A model generated the notes under the pieces. It was given only the letters and a program-made list of their open reading frames with translations, did not search any database and was not told the DNA's origin. DNA of 64,000 nt, from assembly GCF_024721265.1 (NCBI RefSeq), contig NZ_JAMXOC010000012.1, forward strand, positions 26,345-90,344, written 5' to 3'. This document shows positions 8,874 to 16,963 of this stretch, piece by piece. Both the position numbers and the translations under genes were made by a program. Numbering within the stretch: position 1 is the first letter of the stretch; each line of letters opens with the position of its first letter. This DNA comes from Ohessyouella blattaphilus (GTDB lineage: Bacteria > Bacillota > Clostridia > Lachnospirales > Lachnospiraceae).

Positions 8874-8880
8874 ATATCTA

Positions 8881-8909
8881 TTGCATTTCTTAGGTATTCG
8901 CCTTACAAT
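8881..8909 (+). promoter_or_regulatory. Promoter of the LacI-family regulator gene
   Basis: TTGCAT (8881-8886), a 17-base spacer and TACAAT (8904-8909), 30 bases before the start codon. Confidence 0.6.
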
Positions 8910-8938
8910 ATAGCTATATTAGCGAAAGGCGACGAATT

Positions 8939-9928
8939 ATGAACATATACGATATCGCGGAAAAGAGCGGCGTATCCATTGCGACGATCTCCCGAGTCTT
9001 AAACGGCGGAAAGAACGTCAGCCAAAAAACCTACGATAAGGTCATGGCGATTATTGAAGAAGAAGGATACACTCCCAATATCTTCGCTAGAGGCCTGGGC
9101 CTAGATACCATGCAAACCATCGGTATTCTCGTAACCGATGCTAAGGATACCTATTATGCCCGGATGATTTCCTATCTATCCGAAGGTCTCCATAGCCTAG
9201 GCTTCAACGTCCTTTTAAGCAGCACTGGCTACGATTTAAAAAGCAAGAAAAGAGAAATGGAACTCCTTATTAGCAAGCGAGTAGACGCCATCTTTCTCGC
9301 TGGTTCTTCGCAGCAAGAACTAAAAGGAAATACCCATATTAAAGAAGCGGCAAAGACCATCCCCATTATTATGGTAAATGGTTACATCGATGCTCCCGGC
9401 ATTATCAACGTCTCCAGCAACGACCGCGCCGGCATCTATGACTGTATAAGGAAGCTATCCGCTTCAGGCTATCAAAAGCCTCTTTACTTCTATAACCATG
9501 CCACCTACAGTGGCGCCGAGAAAATCGCCGGCTTCGAAGCGGCGGCGAAGGAACTAGGACTGGCGAAAGTGAAGGAACGGATTATCCAGCTTCCTGACAC
9601 CCTAACCGGCATGCAAGCACGAGTCGAGCAGGTGATCGCATCAGGCCTGGACTTTGATGCCGTGGTGGCTTCCGAGGATCTCCTAGCGGTAGCTGCTAGT
9701 AAGGCCCTCGCGGGACGTAAGCTAGACTTACCCGTCGTCGGTTTTAATAACTCGATTCTCGCTGAGGTCTCCTCACCCACCCTTACCAGTATCGACAATA
9801 TGCTGGAATCTCTCTGTAAGATGGCGGTGGAGCTCTTTCATGAAAGAAGCTTAGGAAAAGACACCAGCTCTCGGGTAACCATTGACTGCAAGCTGGCCGT
9901 ACGGGAATCATTTCGCCCGGAAGAATAA
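8939..9928 (+). CDS. LacI-family transcriptional regulator of the galacturonate genes
   Basis: 329 aa. Residues 1-50 form the LacI helix-turn-helix (IYDIAEKSGVSIATISRVLN) with hinge. The remainder is a periplasmic-binding-like sensor domain (IGILVTDAKDTYYARMI onward). It lies between uxaC and uxaAB, and TGTAAGCGCTTACA-like sites are found before uxaC, before itself, before uxaA and before the pectin ABC operon. It therefore likely represses the uronate regulon and is relieved by a pathway intermediate. The effector is inferred only; the same sites could also be used by CcpA. Confidence 0.88.
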   Translation: MNIYDIAEKSGVSIATISRVLNGGKNVSQKTYDKVMAIIEEEGYTPNIFARGLGLDTMQTIGILVTDAKDTYYARMISYLSEGLHSLGFNVLLSSTGYDLKSKKREMELLISKRVDAIFLAGSSQQELKGNTHIKEAAKTIPIIMVNGYIDAPGIINVSSNDRAGIYDCIRKLSASGYQKPLYFYNHATYSGAEKIAGFEAAAKELGLAKVKERIIQLPDTLTGMQARVEQVIASGLDFDAVVASEDLLAVAASKALAGRKLDLPVVGFNNSILAEVSSPTLTSIDNMLESLCKMAVELFHERSLGKDTSSRVTIDCKLAVRESFRPEE

Positions 9929-9940
9929 CGGTTTTACTTT

Positions 9941-9967
9941 ATATTGGCCTACGGGCCAATATATTTT
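9941..9967 (+). terminator. Terminator-like hairpin after the LacI gene
   Basis: ATATTGGCC / GGCCAATAT, a 9-bp perfect stem with a 4-base loop, followed by ATTTTG. It separates the regulator from the uxaA operator. Confidence 0.5.
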
Positions 9968-9975
9968 GCCACTAT

Positions 9976-9989
9976 TGTAAGCGCTTACA
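9976..9989. promoter_or_regulatory. Perfect palindromic operator upstream of uxaA
   Basis: TGTAAGCGCTTACA, a perfect 14-bp palindrome 36 bases before the uxaA start. It matches the LacI-type sites elsewhere in the region and also the cre consensus. I could not find a convincing -35/-10 pair around it. Confidence 0.7.
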
Positions 9990-10024
9990 TTTTATAAATA
10001 TTCACACACGAAAGGAACCTTTTT

Positions 10025-11506
10025 ATGAACGATGCAATCAAAATCCACCCGCTGGATAACGTAGCGGTGGCCTTAGCCCCGCTAAGCGCCCAGCAAGTAG
10101 TCACCCCAGACGACGCGGGGATCCTCTTGCCACAGGATATCGCTAGAGGGCACAAGTTTGCTCTTAGCCCCATTAAAAAAGGGGAGCCCATTATCAAGTA
10201 CGGCAATCCCATCGGCTATGCCACTGCCGACATCGCCGCCGGCGAGTGGGCTCATATCCACAATCTAAAAACTGGCCTCGGAGACGTCCTTACCTACACC
10301 TATAGCCCTAATCAAGAAACCCTAGCATCCGTTAAGGAAGCTTACTTCTCTGGCTTTAACCGGGGAAATGGTAAGGTCGGTATCCGCAACGAAATTTGGA
10401 TTATCCCCACCGTTGGCTGTGTCAATAACGTCGCTGGCGCCACCGCCAAAAAGGCCCAGGCCCTGCTCACTGAAGGCATTGACGACATTATCGCTTTTGC
10501 CCATCCCTACGGTTGTTCTCAGATGGGAGAAGACCAGGAAAACACCAGACGCATTTTAGCTGATTTAGTGAATCATCCCAATGCCGCTGGCGTGCTCGTG
10601 TTAGGTCTTGGCTGCGAAAATAGCGGAGTCGATGTTCTAAAAGAATATATCGGTGACTACGATGAGCGCCGGGTCAAATTTATCGTCGCTCAAGAATCTG
10701 AGGATGAGATTGCCGATTCCTTAGCGCAAATCGAGGAATTAATCGCCTATGCTAAGACCTTTAAGCGTGAGCCAATCAGCGCCAGCAAGCTAGTAATCGG
10801 TCTTAAGTGCGGTGGCTCTGACGGCTTATCAGGAATCACTGCTAACCCCGCGGTAGGCGCTTTCTCCGACTTATTAATCGCCGGGGGCGGAAGCACGATT
10901 CTCACCGAAGTGCCGGAGATGTTCGGCGCGGAAACGCTTCTGATGAACCGAGCCCGGGACCGAGAGACTTTTGATAAAATCGTTGCCCTAATTAATGACT
11001 TCAAAGAGTATTTTAAAAGCCATAATCAGACCATTTACGAGAACCCCTCCCCTGGTAATAAAGCCGGTGGTATCTCTACCTTGGAGGATAAGTCTCTTGG
11101 TTGCACCCAGAAGTCTGGTTCGGCCATAGTAAGCGGCGTGCTAGCCTACGGCGAACCTCTTAAAGAGCCTGGCCTTAACCTCCTTAGCGCTCCTGGCAAC
11201 GACCTGGTCGCGGCAACGGCACTGGCCGCTTCCGGAGCCCATATAGTGCTCTTTACTACCGGCCGTGGCACCCCTTTTGCCTCACCGGTACCCACGGTAA
11301 AAATATCCACAAATTCAAGCCTCTATCAGCAGAAAGCTGGTTGGATCGACTTTAACTGTGGTGTCCTAGTAGAAGGCACCCCCATGAGCGAGTTAAAGCA
11401 GCAACTATTTGATTACGTAATCCGGGTCGCTAGCGGCGAAAAGGTTAAATCGGAACTCGCAGGATATCACGACATGGCCATCTTTAAAGAAGGCGTCACC
11501 CTCTAA
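10025..11506 (+). CDS. uxaA: Altronate dehydratase
   Basis: 493 aa, the normal UxaA length. It removes water from D-altronate to give 2-keto-3-deoxy-D-gluconate. The N-terminal SAF-like part (IKIHPLDNVAVALAPLS, then GHKFALSPIKKGEPI) is followed by the large dehydratase domain with VGIRNEIWIIPTVGCVN, HPYGCSQMGEDQ and GLKCGGSDGLSGITANPAVG. The cysteines of these motifs are conserved features of the family. A GAAAGGA ribosome site precedes the ATG. It is the first gene of the uxaAB operon, 16 bases before uxaB. Confidence 0.95.
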   Translation: MNDAIKIHPLDNVAVALAPLSAQQVVTPDDAGILLPQDIARGHKFALSPIKKGEPIIKYGNPIGYATADIAAGEWAHIHNLKTGLGDVLTYTYSPNQETLASVKEAYFSGFNRGNGKVGIRNEIWIIPTVGCVNNVAGATAKKAQALLTEGIDDIIAFAHPYGCSQMGEDQENTRRILADLVNHPNAAGVLVLGLGCENSGVDVLKEYIGDYDERRVKFIVAQESEDEIADSLAQIEELIAYAKTFKREPISASKLVIGLKCGGSDGLSGITANPAVGAFSDLLIAGGGSTILTEVPEMFGAETLLMNRARDRETFDKIVALINDFKEYFKSHNQTIYENPSPGNKAGGISTLEDKSLGCTQKSGSAIVSGVLAYGEPLKEPGLNLLSAPGNDLVAATALAASGAHIVLFTTGRGTPFASPVPTVKISTNSSLYQQKAGWIDFNCGVLVEGTPMSELKQQLFDYVIRVASGEKVKSELAGYHDMAIFKEGVTL

Positions 11507-11522
11507 AGGAGAGAAAAACAGT

Positions 11523-13004
11523 ATGAAAAAATTAAGTTACCAAACCCTAAACGAAATGTCTTATGACGGCTATTTACTAAAGGAAGCCCCAGAGCGAATC
11601 CTTCAATTTGGCGAAGGCAATTTTATGAGAGCCTTTGTGGATTACTTCTTCGACATGATGAACGAAAAAGTAGATTTTCGCTCAAAAGTAGTGCTTGTGC
11701 AGCCAATCGCTCCTGGACTGGCCGATATGATTAACGAGCAAGAAGGCCTCTATACTCTATATCTAAGAGGCTATCAGGACGGCCAGAAGGTAAACGACAA
11801 GCGGATTATCTCCTGTGTCAGTCGCTGCCTAAATCCCTATAACGACTACGAAGAAGTCCTAGCTTGTGCGGATAATCCGGACCTGCGCTTCATTACCTGC
11901 AATACCACCGAAGCAGGGATTGCTTATGATCCTAACTGCCGCTTTGAGGATGTACCTGCTAGTAGCTTCCCAGGAAAGCTGACCCAGTTTATGTACCGGC
12001 GCTTTCAAAAATTCGGAAGTGAAAAGGGCAAAGGCTTTGTTATCCTGGCCTGCGAATTAATCGATAACAACGGCAATGAATTAGAAAAATGCGTACTAAA
12101 TTATGCTAAGCAGTGGGATCTAGGCGAAGATTTTGCCAACTGGCTCAAAGAGGAAAACATCTTCTGCTCCACCTTGGTGGACCGTATTGTAACGGGCTAT
12201 CCTCGTAATGAAATTGAGGAAATAAACGCCCAGAACAGTTACGTAGATAACCTAGTTAATACCGCCGAAGTCTTCGGCTTCTGGGTAATTGAAGGACCCG
12301 AGAGCCTGAAAAAGGAATTACCCTTTGAAGAAGCCGGACTCCCTGTCCTCATTACCGCTGATCATAAGCCCTATAAGCAAAGAAAGGTTCGCATCCTTAA
12401 CGGAGCCCATACCGCTTTCGTCCTTGGCGCTTACCTATCCGGTCAGAATATCGTTCGCGATTGCATGGACGACGAAGTGATTAACGGCTTTATGAATAAG
12501 GCCATCTACGACGAGATCATTCCTACGCTGACACTACCAGAAGCCGAGCTTAAAGAATTTGCCGCCTCGGTAACCGAACGCTTTAAAAATCCTTTTATCG
12601 ATCATGCCCTGCTTGACATCTCCCTAAACTCTACCTCCAAATGGCGTGCCCGGGTTATGCCCTCTGTGAAAGGCTACCTAGAAAAGAACCAAGTCTTGCC
12701 AGCGTGTCTGACCGCCTCGTTTGCGTTCTACATCACCTTTTATCGCGGCTACGCCCTGAGGGATAACGTAATGCTAGCCAAACGTGGCTCTTCTGATTAC
12801 CCGGTTAAAGACGATTTAGAAGTCCTTAACTTCTACCTCGCTCACCAAGGCGATGACGCCAAGACACTCGCCAAAGCTGTCTGTGAAAACACTGCCTTCT
12901 GGGGTGAGGATTTGACGAAGCTGCCACAGTTCGTGGACGCCGTCGCTACCTACCTAGAAGAAATCGAGAAAAACGGTACCTACGAAGTGATGAAGTGTTT
13001 ATAA
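11523..13004 (+). CDS. uxaB: Tagaturonate reductase (altronate oxidoreductase)
   Basis: 493 aa, mannitol-dehydrogenase family. It reduces tagaturonate to altronate with NADH. The N-terminal domain shows the signature RILQFGEGNFMRAFVDYFFDM, and the C-terminal domain has VRILNGAHTA and KWRARVMPS, typical of UxaB. A GGAGAG ribosome site precedes the ATG. It is the second gene of the operon with uxaA; with uxaC, these three convert galacturonate to 2-keto-3-deoxygluconate. No KDG kinase or KDPG aldolase is seen in this window. Its TAA stop is immediately followed by a structured element. Confidence 0.95.
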   Translation: MKKLSYQTLNEMSYDGYLLKEAPERILQFGEGNFMRAFVDYFFDMMNEKVDFRSKVVLVQPIAPGLADMINEQEGLYTLYLRGYQDGQKVNDKRIISCVSRCLNPYNDYEEVLACADNPDLRFITCNTTEAGIAYDPNCRFEDVPASSFPGKLTQFMYRRFQKFGSEKGKGFVILACELIDNNGNELEKCVLNYAKQWDLGEDFANWLKEENIFCSTLVDRIVTGYPRNEIEEINAQNSYVDNLVNTAEVFGFWVIEGPESLKKELPFEEAGLPVLITADHKPYKQRKVRILNGAHTAFVLGAYLSGQNIVRDCMDDEVINGFMNKAIYDEIIPTLTLPEAELKEFAASVTERFKNPFIDHALLDISLNSTSKWRARVMPSVKGYLEKNQVLPACLTASFAFYITFYRGYALRDNVMLAKRGSSDYPVKDDLEVLNFYLAHQGDDAKTLAKAVCENTAFWGEDLTKLPQFVDAVATYLEEIEKNGTYEVMKCL

Positions 13005-13171
13005 CTATTCAGGACAGCAGTCCATTAGCGAAATCAACTGGGCAAGCTTGCTTGCTATAAGTTGTATCGCTAATGGACTATTGGGCTTAAAGCCCATCAA
13101 CCTCAGACAAGAGCTGCTTTAGCAGCGAAGAGTCTACGAAGTAGACGTGTCTGGGGTCTGTCCTGAAATAG
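13005..13171. repeat. 167-nt cloverleaf-like inverted-repeat element (possible MITE or structured RNA)
   Basis: The outer arms CTATTCAGGACAG (13005-13017) and CTGTCCTGAAATAG (13158-13171) are complementary except for one bulged base. Inside them lie three arms. One is a long hairpin with a perfect 13-bp stem (13019-13031 with 13067-13079) and two further helices in its loop. One is TGGGCT/AGCCCA (13082-13096). One is CCTCAGACA/TGTCTGGGG (13101-13109 with 13148-13156), enclosing two hairpins (GCTGCT/AGCAGC and GTCTAC/GTAGAC). TAA is found at both flanks and could be a 3-bp target duplication; the left copy is the uxaB stop codon. No coding potential is seen. I do not recognise the family. Confidence 0.75.
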
Positions 13172-13177
13172 TAAAAA

Positions 13178-13210
13178 CGAGAGAGCTGCCGCAGCAGCTC
13201 TCTCGCTTTT
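13178..13210. terminator. Strong bidirectional terminator
   Basis: Perfect 12-bp stem CGAGAGAGCTGC / GCAGCTCTCTCG with a 4-base loop, followed by CTTTTT on the plus strand and by TTTTTAC on the minus strand. It serves the uxaAB operon and the convergent SDR gene. Confidence 0.85.
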
Positions 13211-13221
13211 TATTTGCTTTT

Positions 13222-14025
13222 CTAACTTGGTTGTTTTCCAATATAAGCTAGGATTCCCCCATCTACGTATAAGATGTGACCGTTCACAAAATCCGAAGCG
13301 TCAGAGGCTAAGAATACTGCCGGTCCCACAAAGTCCGCCGGTTCTCCCCAGCGAGCCATCGGGGTTTTCGCCACGATAAACTGATCGAAAGGATGACGGC
13401 TTCCATCGGCTTGAGGTTCTCTAAGAGGTGCCGTTTGGGGCGTAGCGATGTAGCCTGGCCCTAGGCCATTACACTGGATATTGTACTGGCCGTATTCAGA
13501 AGCGATGTTCTTCGTGAGCATCTTTAGACCACCTTTGGCAGCCGCATAAGCAGACACGGTCTCCCGTCCTAGTTCACTCATCATTGAGCAGATATTGATG
13601 ATTTTACCGCCACCGTTTTTAATCATTCCCGGGATAACCGCTTTGGCAACGATAAAGGGTGCTACCAGGTCAATGTCTACCACTTCCCGGAACGCTTCCG
13701 TCTCCATCTCCAGCATCGGGATACGCTTGATAATACCGGCGTTATTGATCAAAATATCGATCTTTCCGTATTGCTCCTCAATTTCGGCCACCATCTTCTT
13801 TACTTCCTCTTCCCGGGTCACGTCACAGATGAAGCCTAAGGCCTTAATCCCTTGGGCCTCATAATCAGCTAGGCCTCGCTCTAGATTCTTCTGTGACCGA
13901 ACGTTAAAGACGATTTTAGCGCCAGCAGCCGCTAGGCCTGCGGCCATGCTAAAACCAATACCATAAGCGCCACCGGTTACCAGTGCTACCTTTCCCTCCA
14001 GGGAAAATAAGTTTTCATTTATCAT
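13222..14025 (-). CDS. SDR dehydrogenase, gluconate 5-dehydrogenase/KduD-like
   Basis: 267 aa. The cofactor motif TGGAYGIGFSMA (about residues 17-28), the NNAG motif and the catalytic Y-A-A-A-K are all present. The sequence around ICSMMSELGRETVSAYAAAKG and the C-terminal VNGHILYVDGGILAYIGKQP resemble gluconate 5-dehydrogenase or 2-keto-3-deoxygluconate 5-dehydrogenase (KduD), which links 4,5-unsaturated uronates from pectin lyase products to KDG. That role fits the neighbouring GH105 and GH28 genes. It is divergent from the AraC gene (67-bp gap). The exact substrate is inferred. Confidence 0.82.
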   Translation of the reverse strand: MINENLFSLEGKVALVTGGAYGIGFSMAAGLAAAGAKIVFNVRSQKNLERGLADYEAQGIKALGFICDVTREEEVKKMVAEIEEQYGKIDILINNAGIIKRIPMLEMETEAFREVVDIDLVAPFIVAKAVIPGMIKNGGGKIINICSMMSELGRETVSAYAAAKGGLKMLTKNIASEYGQYNIQCNGLGPGYIATPQTAPLREPQADGSRHPFDQFIVAKTPMARWGEPADFVGPAVFLASDASDFVNGHILYVDGGILAYIGKQPS

Positions 14026-14092
14026 TGTCCTTCTCCTTTTATTTTATTATACTTAAGTTAGTAAACGTTAACCCCTTAGAAGGAGCCTCTTT

Positions 14093-14971
14093 ATGCAAAT
14101 ACTCGACTCATGCAAAACCGCAATTACCAATGCCATCGATGGCAAAAGTTTTGCCATTGCCCATTTATATAAAGATGAGACGCCCATGAGCATTCATATT
14201 CACGACTGCTATGAGATCTATTACTCCATTAGCGGCGGCGAGCAGTTTCTTATCGACGACAGATTCTACGATTTCGCTCCCGGGGATATCTTCTTTATCA
14301 ATCAATACGAAAGTCACTATCTCTCGAAAATAGTGCCCCATTGTCACGAACGGATTATCATCAGTATTTCGCCCGACTTCCTTACTCGTTACAGTACGCC
14401 CCAGACGGATCTGAATCAATGCTTCACCTTTCGAGATCCCCTACTGGGCCACCGGCTATCTTTAAACGCCGAAGAGCAGAAATACTTTACCTTTTTCTAC
14501 AATAAGCTTCGAGACAACGAAGGCTATGGTTCGGATATCGTCGATACCGCCACCTTCTTAGAATTTATGACCTTTTTAAACAAGGCTTATTTGTCTCGTA
14601 GCAAATCCTCCCGGGAAGCTAAGTCCCCAGAGCAGAGCACCCAGCTTGCTAGCAACCATGCTCAGACAGACCGCATTCTCTCTTATATTAACGAGAATAT
14701 CGAGAACGAATTGACCATCGATTCCATCGCCAAAGAGTTTGCCCTAAGCGCCTCTTACCTGTGTCGTATTTTCAAAAACGATACCGGAACCACTATAAAT
14801 AAGTACATCACGGCCAAGCGCATCACCTACGCCAAGAACTTACTGGCTGAAGGGATGACCGCTCAGGAAGCCTGTACCCTGTCCGGTTTTAACGACTATA
14901 GCAACTTTTATAAGGCTTTCACGAAAGCGGTTGGTATCTCCCCTCGTAAGTACGGGCGCTACCGCAACTAA
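14093..14971 (+). CDS. AraC-family transcriptional regulator with N-terminal cupin domain
   Basis: 292 aa with a GAAGGAG ribosome site. Residues 20-100 form a cupin sensor (HIHDCYEIYYSISGGEQFLI, FAPGDIFFINQYESH). Residues about 193-290 hold two helix-turn-helices (LTIDSIAKEFALSASYLCRIF, then ACTLSGFNDYSNFYKAFTKAVGISPRKY). Such proteins usually activate sugar genes when the cupin binds a sugar. It is divergent from the KduD-like gene and convergent with the pectin operon, so it probably controls one or both. Ligand unknown. Confidence 0.88.
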   Translation: MQILDSCKTAITNAIDGKSFAIAHLYKDETPMSIHIHDCYEIYYSISGGEQFLIDDRFYDFAPGDIFFINQYESHYLSKIVPHCHERIIISISPDFLTRYSTPQTDLNQCFTFRDPLLGHRLSLNAEEQKYFTFFYNKLRDNEGYGSDIVDTATFLEFMTFLNKAYLSRSKSSREAKSPEQSTQLASNHAQTDRILSYINENIENELTIDSIAKEFALSASYLCRIFKNDTGTTINKYITAKRITYAKNLLAEGMTAQEACTLSGFNDYSNFYKAFTKAVGISPRKYGRYRN

Positions 14972-14981
14972 GCTACCGTAA

Positions 14982-15812
14982 CTAAGTTTCCGTAAAAAGT
15001 CGTTTCATCAAAGCGATGTCCGCCTGGTCACTGGCTCTTAAAGAGTTCTCACGCAGAAGCGGTAGGTCAAGCTTCTGGTCTTTCACCCAAGCGCCGATGG
15101 TGGTAAAGTCGATAACCCCCTCTTGAAGGGGCACCATCTGCTTCTCGCCGTCCTTTACTACAAAGTTCTTCACGTGAAGGGCCACTACCTGTTCGCCTAA
15201 AAGCGCCAGCGCCTGCTGGAAAATCTCTTCCTGCCGGTCTACTTGCTCCGCCAAAATAAGATTCGCCGGGTCTAAAATCACCCGTACCTTTTTAGACTGC
15301 ACTTCATCAAGCAACCGTCTCGTAATCTCAGGATCATTCATCGTGTGCTCAGCCACCGGTTCTAAACCAATATAGACCTCTTCTTTTTCGGCCACTTCGG
15401 CTATCCTTTTCACGCTGTCTTTTAAATTCCGATACGCCGCCTCACGCTGCTGATTATCCGGCATGGGAAAATGGGTCGTCTCCGTACCCACAATTTTCGT
15501 ACCAAGGGCTTTGGCGTAGCGCAAATACTGGCAAAAAGTCTCTACATTTTTAAGTCTCGCCTGACGATCGCTAAGAGACGGCTCAATATAACACCCTAAC
15601 ACGCTAACTGGTAGAGCCGCCTTCTCAAGGTCCGCGCGAATCGCCTCTATATGTCTCGGCGATACGCTATGAATATCCTTGATTTCCGGCAGGGCTTTTG
15701 CCGGGGCTAGCTGAATCGTCTCGTAACCACAGCGTTTAATAAGGGCTAGCTTTTCGCCAAAGGAAAGCTCTTCCTGATTACCAAAATCATGGGTTCTTGC
15801 ACCAATTAACAT
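14982..15812 (-). CDS. Sugar phosphate isomerase/epimerase-like TIM-barrel protein
   Basis: 276 aa of the AP_endonuc_2 (xylose isomerase-like) superfamily. Metal-ligand style strands are visible: GLEPVAEH, VRVILDPANLI and VVALHVKNF. The family covers isomerases, epimerases and inosose dehydratases. It is the last gene of the pectin operon and overlaps the GH105 gene by 7 bp. A role in processing a sugar released from rhamnogalacturonan is plausible but inferred; the substrate is not known. Confidence 0.78.
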   Translation of the reverse strand: MLIGARTHDFGNQEELSFGEKLALIKRCGYETIQLAPAKALPEIKDIHSVSPRHIEAIRADLEKAALPVSVLGCYIEPSLSDRQARLKNVETFCQYLRYAKALGTKIVGTETTHFPMPDNQQREAAYRNLKDSVKRIAEVAEKEEVYIGLEPVAEHTMNDPEITRRLLDEVQSKKVRVILDPANLILAEQVDRQEEIFQQALALLGEQVVALHVKNFVVKDGEKQMVPLQEGVIDFTTIGAWVKDQKLDLPLLRENSLRASDQADIALMKRLFTET

Positions 15813-16963
15813 CGCTTATCTTCTTCCTTTCTTAGGTATTCCGAGTAGGCAAAGATAAGGGGTGCCACCCCTTTTGCATCATTATCTACAATGGGCTCCG
15901 AGACGTAGTACTCATAAGAGCCGTCGCGCACCTTGTAGTCACCTTTTCCAGGCATACCACCAAGCCCGGCAATCAGACAGATATCTTTCAGCACAAAGAC
16001 CCCGTCTTCCTTTAGGAGCTTATACTGGGCCACGCTGTTTAAAATACGACAGCCGTAGTCATAGTAATGAGCCGGTAAGAACTGAAGCCGCGCCCCCTTC
16101 ATTAGCGAATAGGCGATGGCACACGTGCCACTGGTCTCCAGACAATTGCCAGGGCGTTCCCCTTGGTCCGTTACCTGATGGAACATTCCTGTGGCCGGGT
16201 CAGCAAACCTCAGCAAAGCATCTAACACCTCTTTTAAATATCCCTGTAAGACTTCATACTCATAGAAAAACTGCTCGTCTAAAACTTCAAGCGTATCCAC
16301 TAGGGCCATCGTATACCAGCCCAGCGACCGGGTCCAAAAGTTCTTAGAACACCCGGATTCATTACACGACCAAAAGCAGTCCCTAGTCTCGTCATAGCCG
16401 TGATATAAAAGCTTTGTCTTCGTATCCCGCATCAGCAGATACACCTGTTCAAACTGATGAAAAACGTCCTTATAGTTTTTGTTATTGTTAAACTTCGCCT
16501 CATAAGTCAGATAAAAGGGTTGAACCATATAAAGACCGTCAAGCCAGATTTGGTGGGGGTAGATCTTCTTATGCCAAAAGTTTCCGGATTCTGTCCGAGG
16601 CTGAATGGTTATCTGCTGATAAAGGGTATCTAGCGCCTGCTTGTACTTCGTTTTTCCCGTTAGTTCATACAACCGGAAAAGTACCTTCCCTTCGTTGATG
16701 TTATCGCAGTTAAGGTCTTCCATATGATAGCCTAGGATGGTGCCGCCCTCATCGATATAAAAATCGATAAACTCATCTAAAAAGCGTAGATACTCTTCCT
16801 TCTTCGTGGTCTCGTACATATCAAGGATCGCCTTCGCCATACAACCATCGATATAGTTCCACTTAGGGGAATTGCCTTCAAGTATCGCCTCCTTATTCCA
16901 TATCGGCTTGGCCGGTGTGGACCGTTCTATTAAGGACTCAAAAAATTCATTTATCGCCTTCAC
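15806..16963 (-). CDS. GH105 unsaturated rhamnogalacturonyl/glucuronyl hydrolase (YteR/YesR-like)
   Basis: 385 aa, alpha/alpha-barrel. The motif HQIWLDGLYMVQPF contains the aspartate that acts as catalytic acid in YteR. FWTRSLGWYTMALVD is the second conserved family block. There is no signal peptide, so it acts in the cytoplasm on imported oligosaccharides, removing the unsaturated uronate left by pectate or rhamnogalacturonan lyases. It overlaps the GH28 gene by 17 bp and the isomerase by 7 bp, so the three genes are probably translationally coupled. Confidence 0.9.
   Translation of the reverse strand: MKAINEFFESLIERSTPAKPIWNKEAILEGNSPKWNYIDGCMAKAILDMYETTKKEEYLRFLDEFIDFYIDEGGTILGYHMEDLNCDNINEGKVLFRLYELTGKTKYKQALDTLYQQITIQPRTESGNFWHKKIYPHQIWLDGLYMVQPFYLTYEAKFNNNKNYKDVFHQFEQVYLLMRDTKTKLLYHGYDETRDCFWSCNESGCSKNFWTRSLGWYTMALVDTLEVLDEQFFYEYEVLQGYLKEVLDALLRFADPATGMFHQVTDQGERPGNCLETSGTCAIAYSLMKGARLQFLPAHYYDYGCRILNSVAQYKLLKEDGVFVLKDICLIAGLGGMPGKGDYKVRDGSYEYYVSEPIVDNDAKGVAPLIFAYSEYLRKEEDKRC

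Noticed and set aside
8860..8875. TACAAT inside the 8860 operator as a -10 element
   Set aside because: No -35 at an acceptable distance; the TTGCAT/TACAAT pair at 8881-8909 is better.
13005..13171. Cloverleaf element as a tRNA gene
   Set aside because: Arm lengths, absence of a TTCRA box and of an anticodon arm with CCA-compatible acceptor rule out tRNA.
12961..13210. CRISPR-like repeats after uxaB
   Set aside because: The repeats are inverted, not direct with regular spacers.
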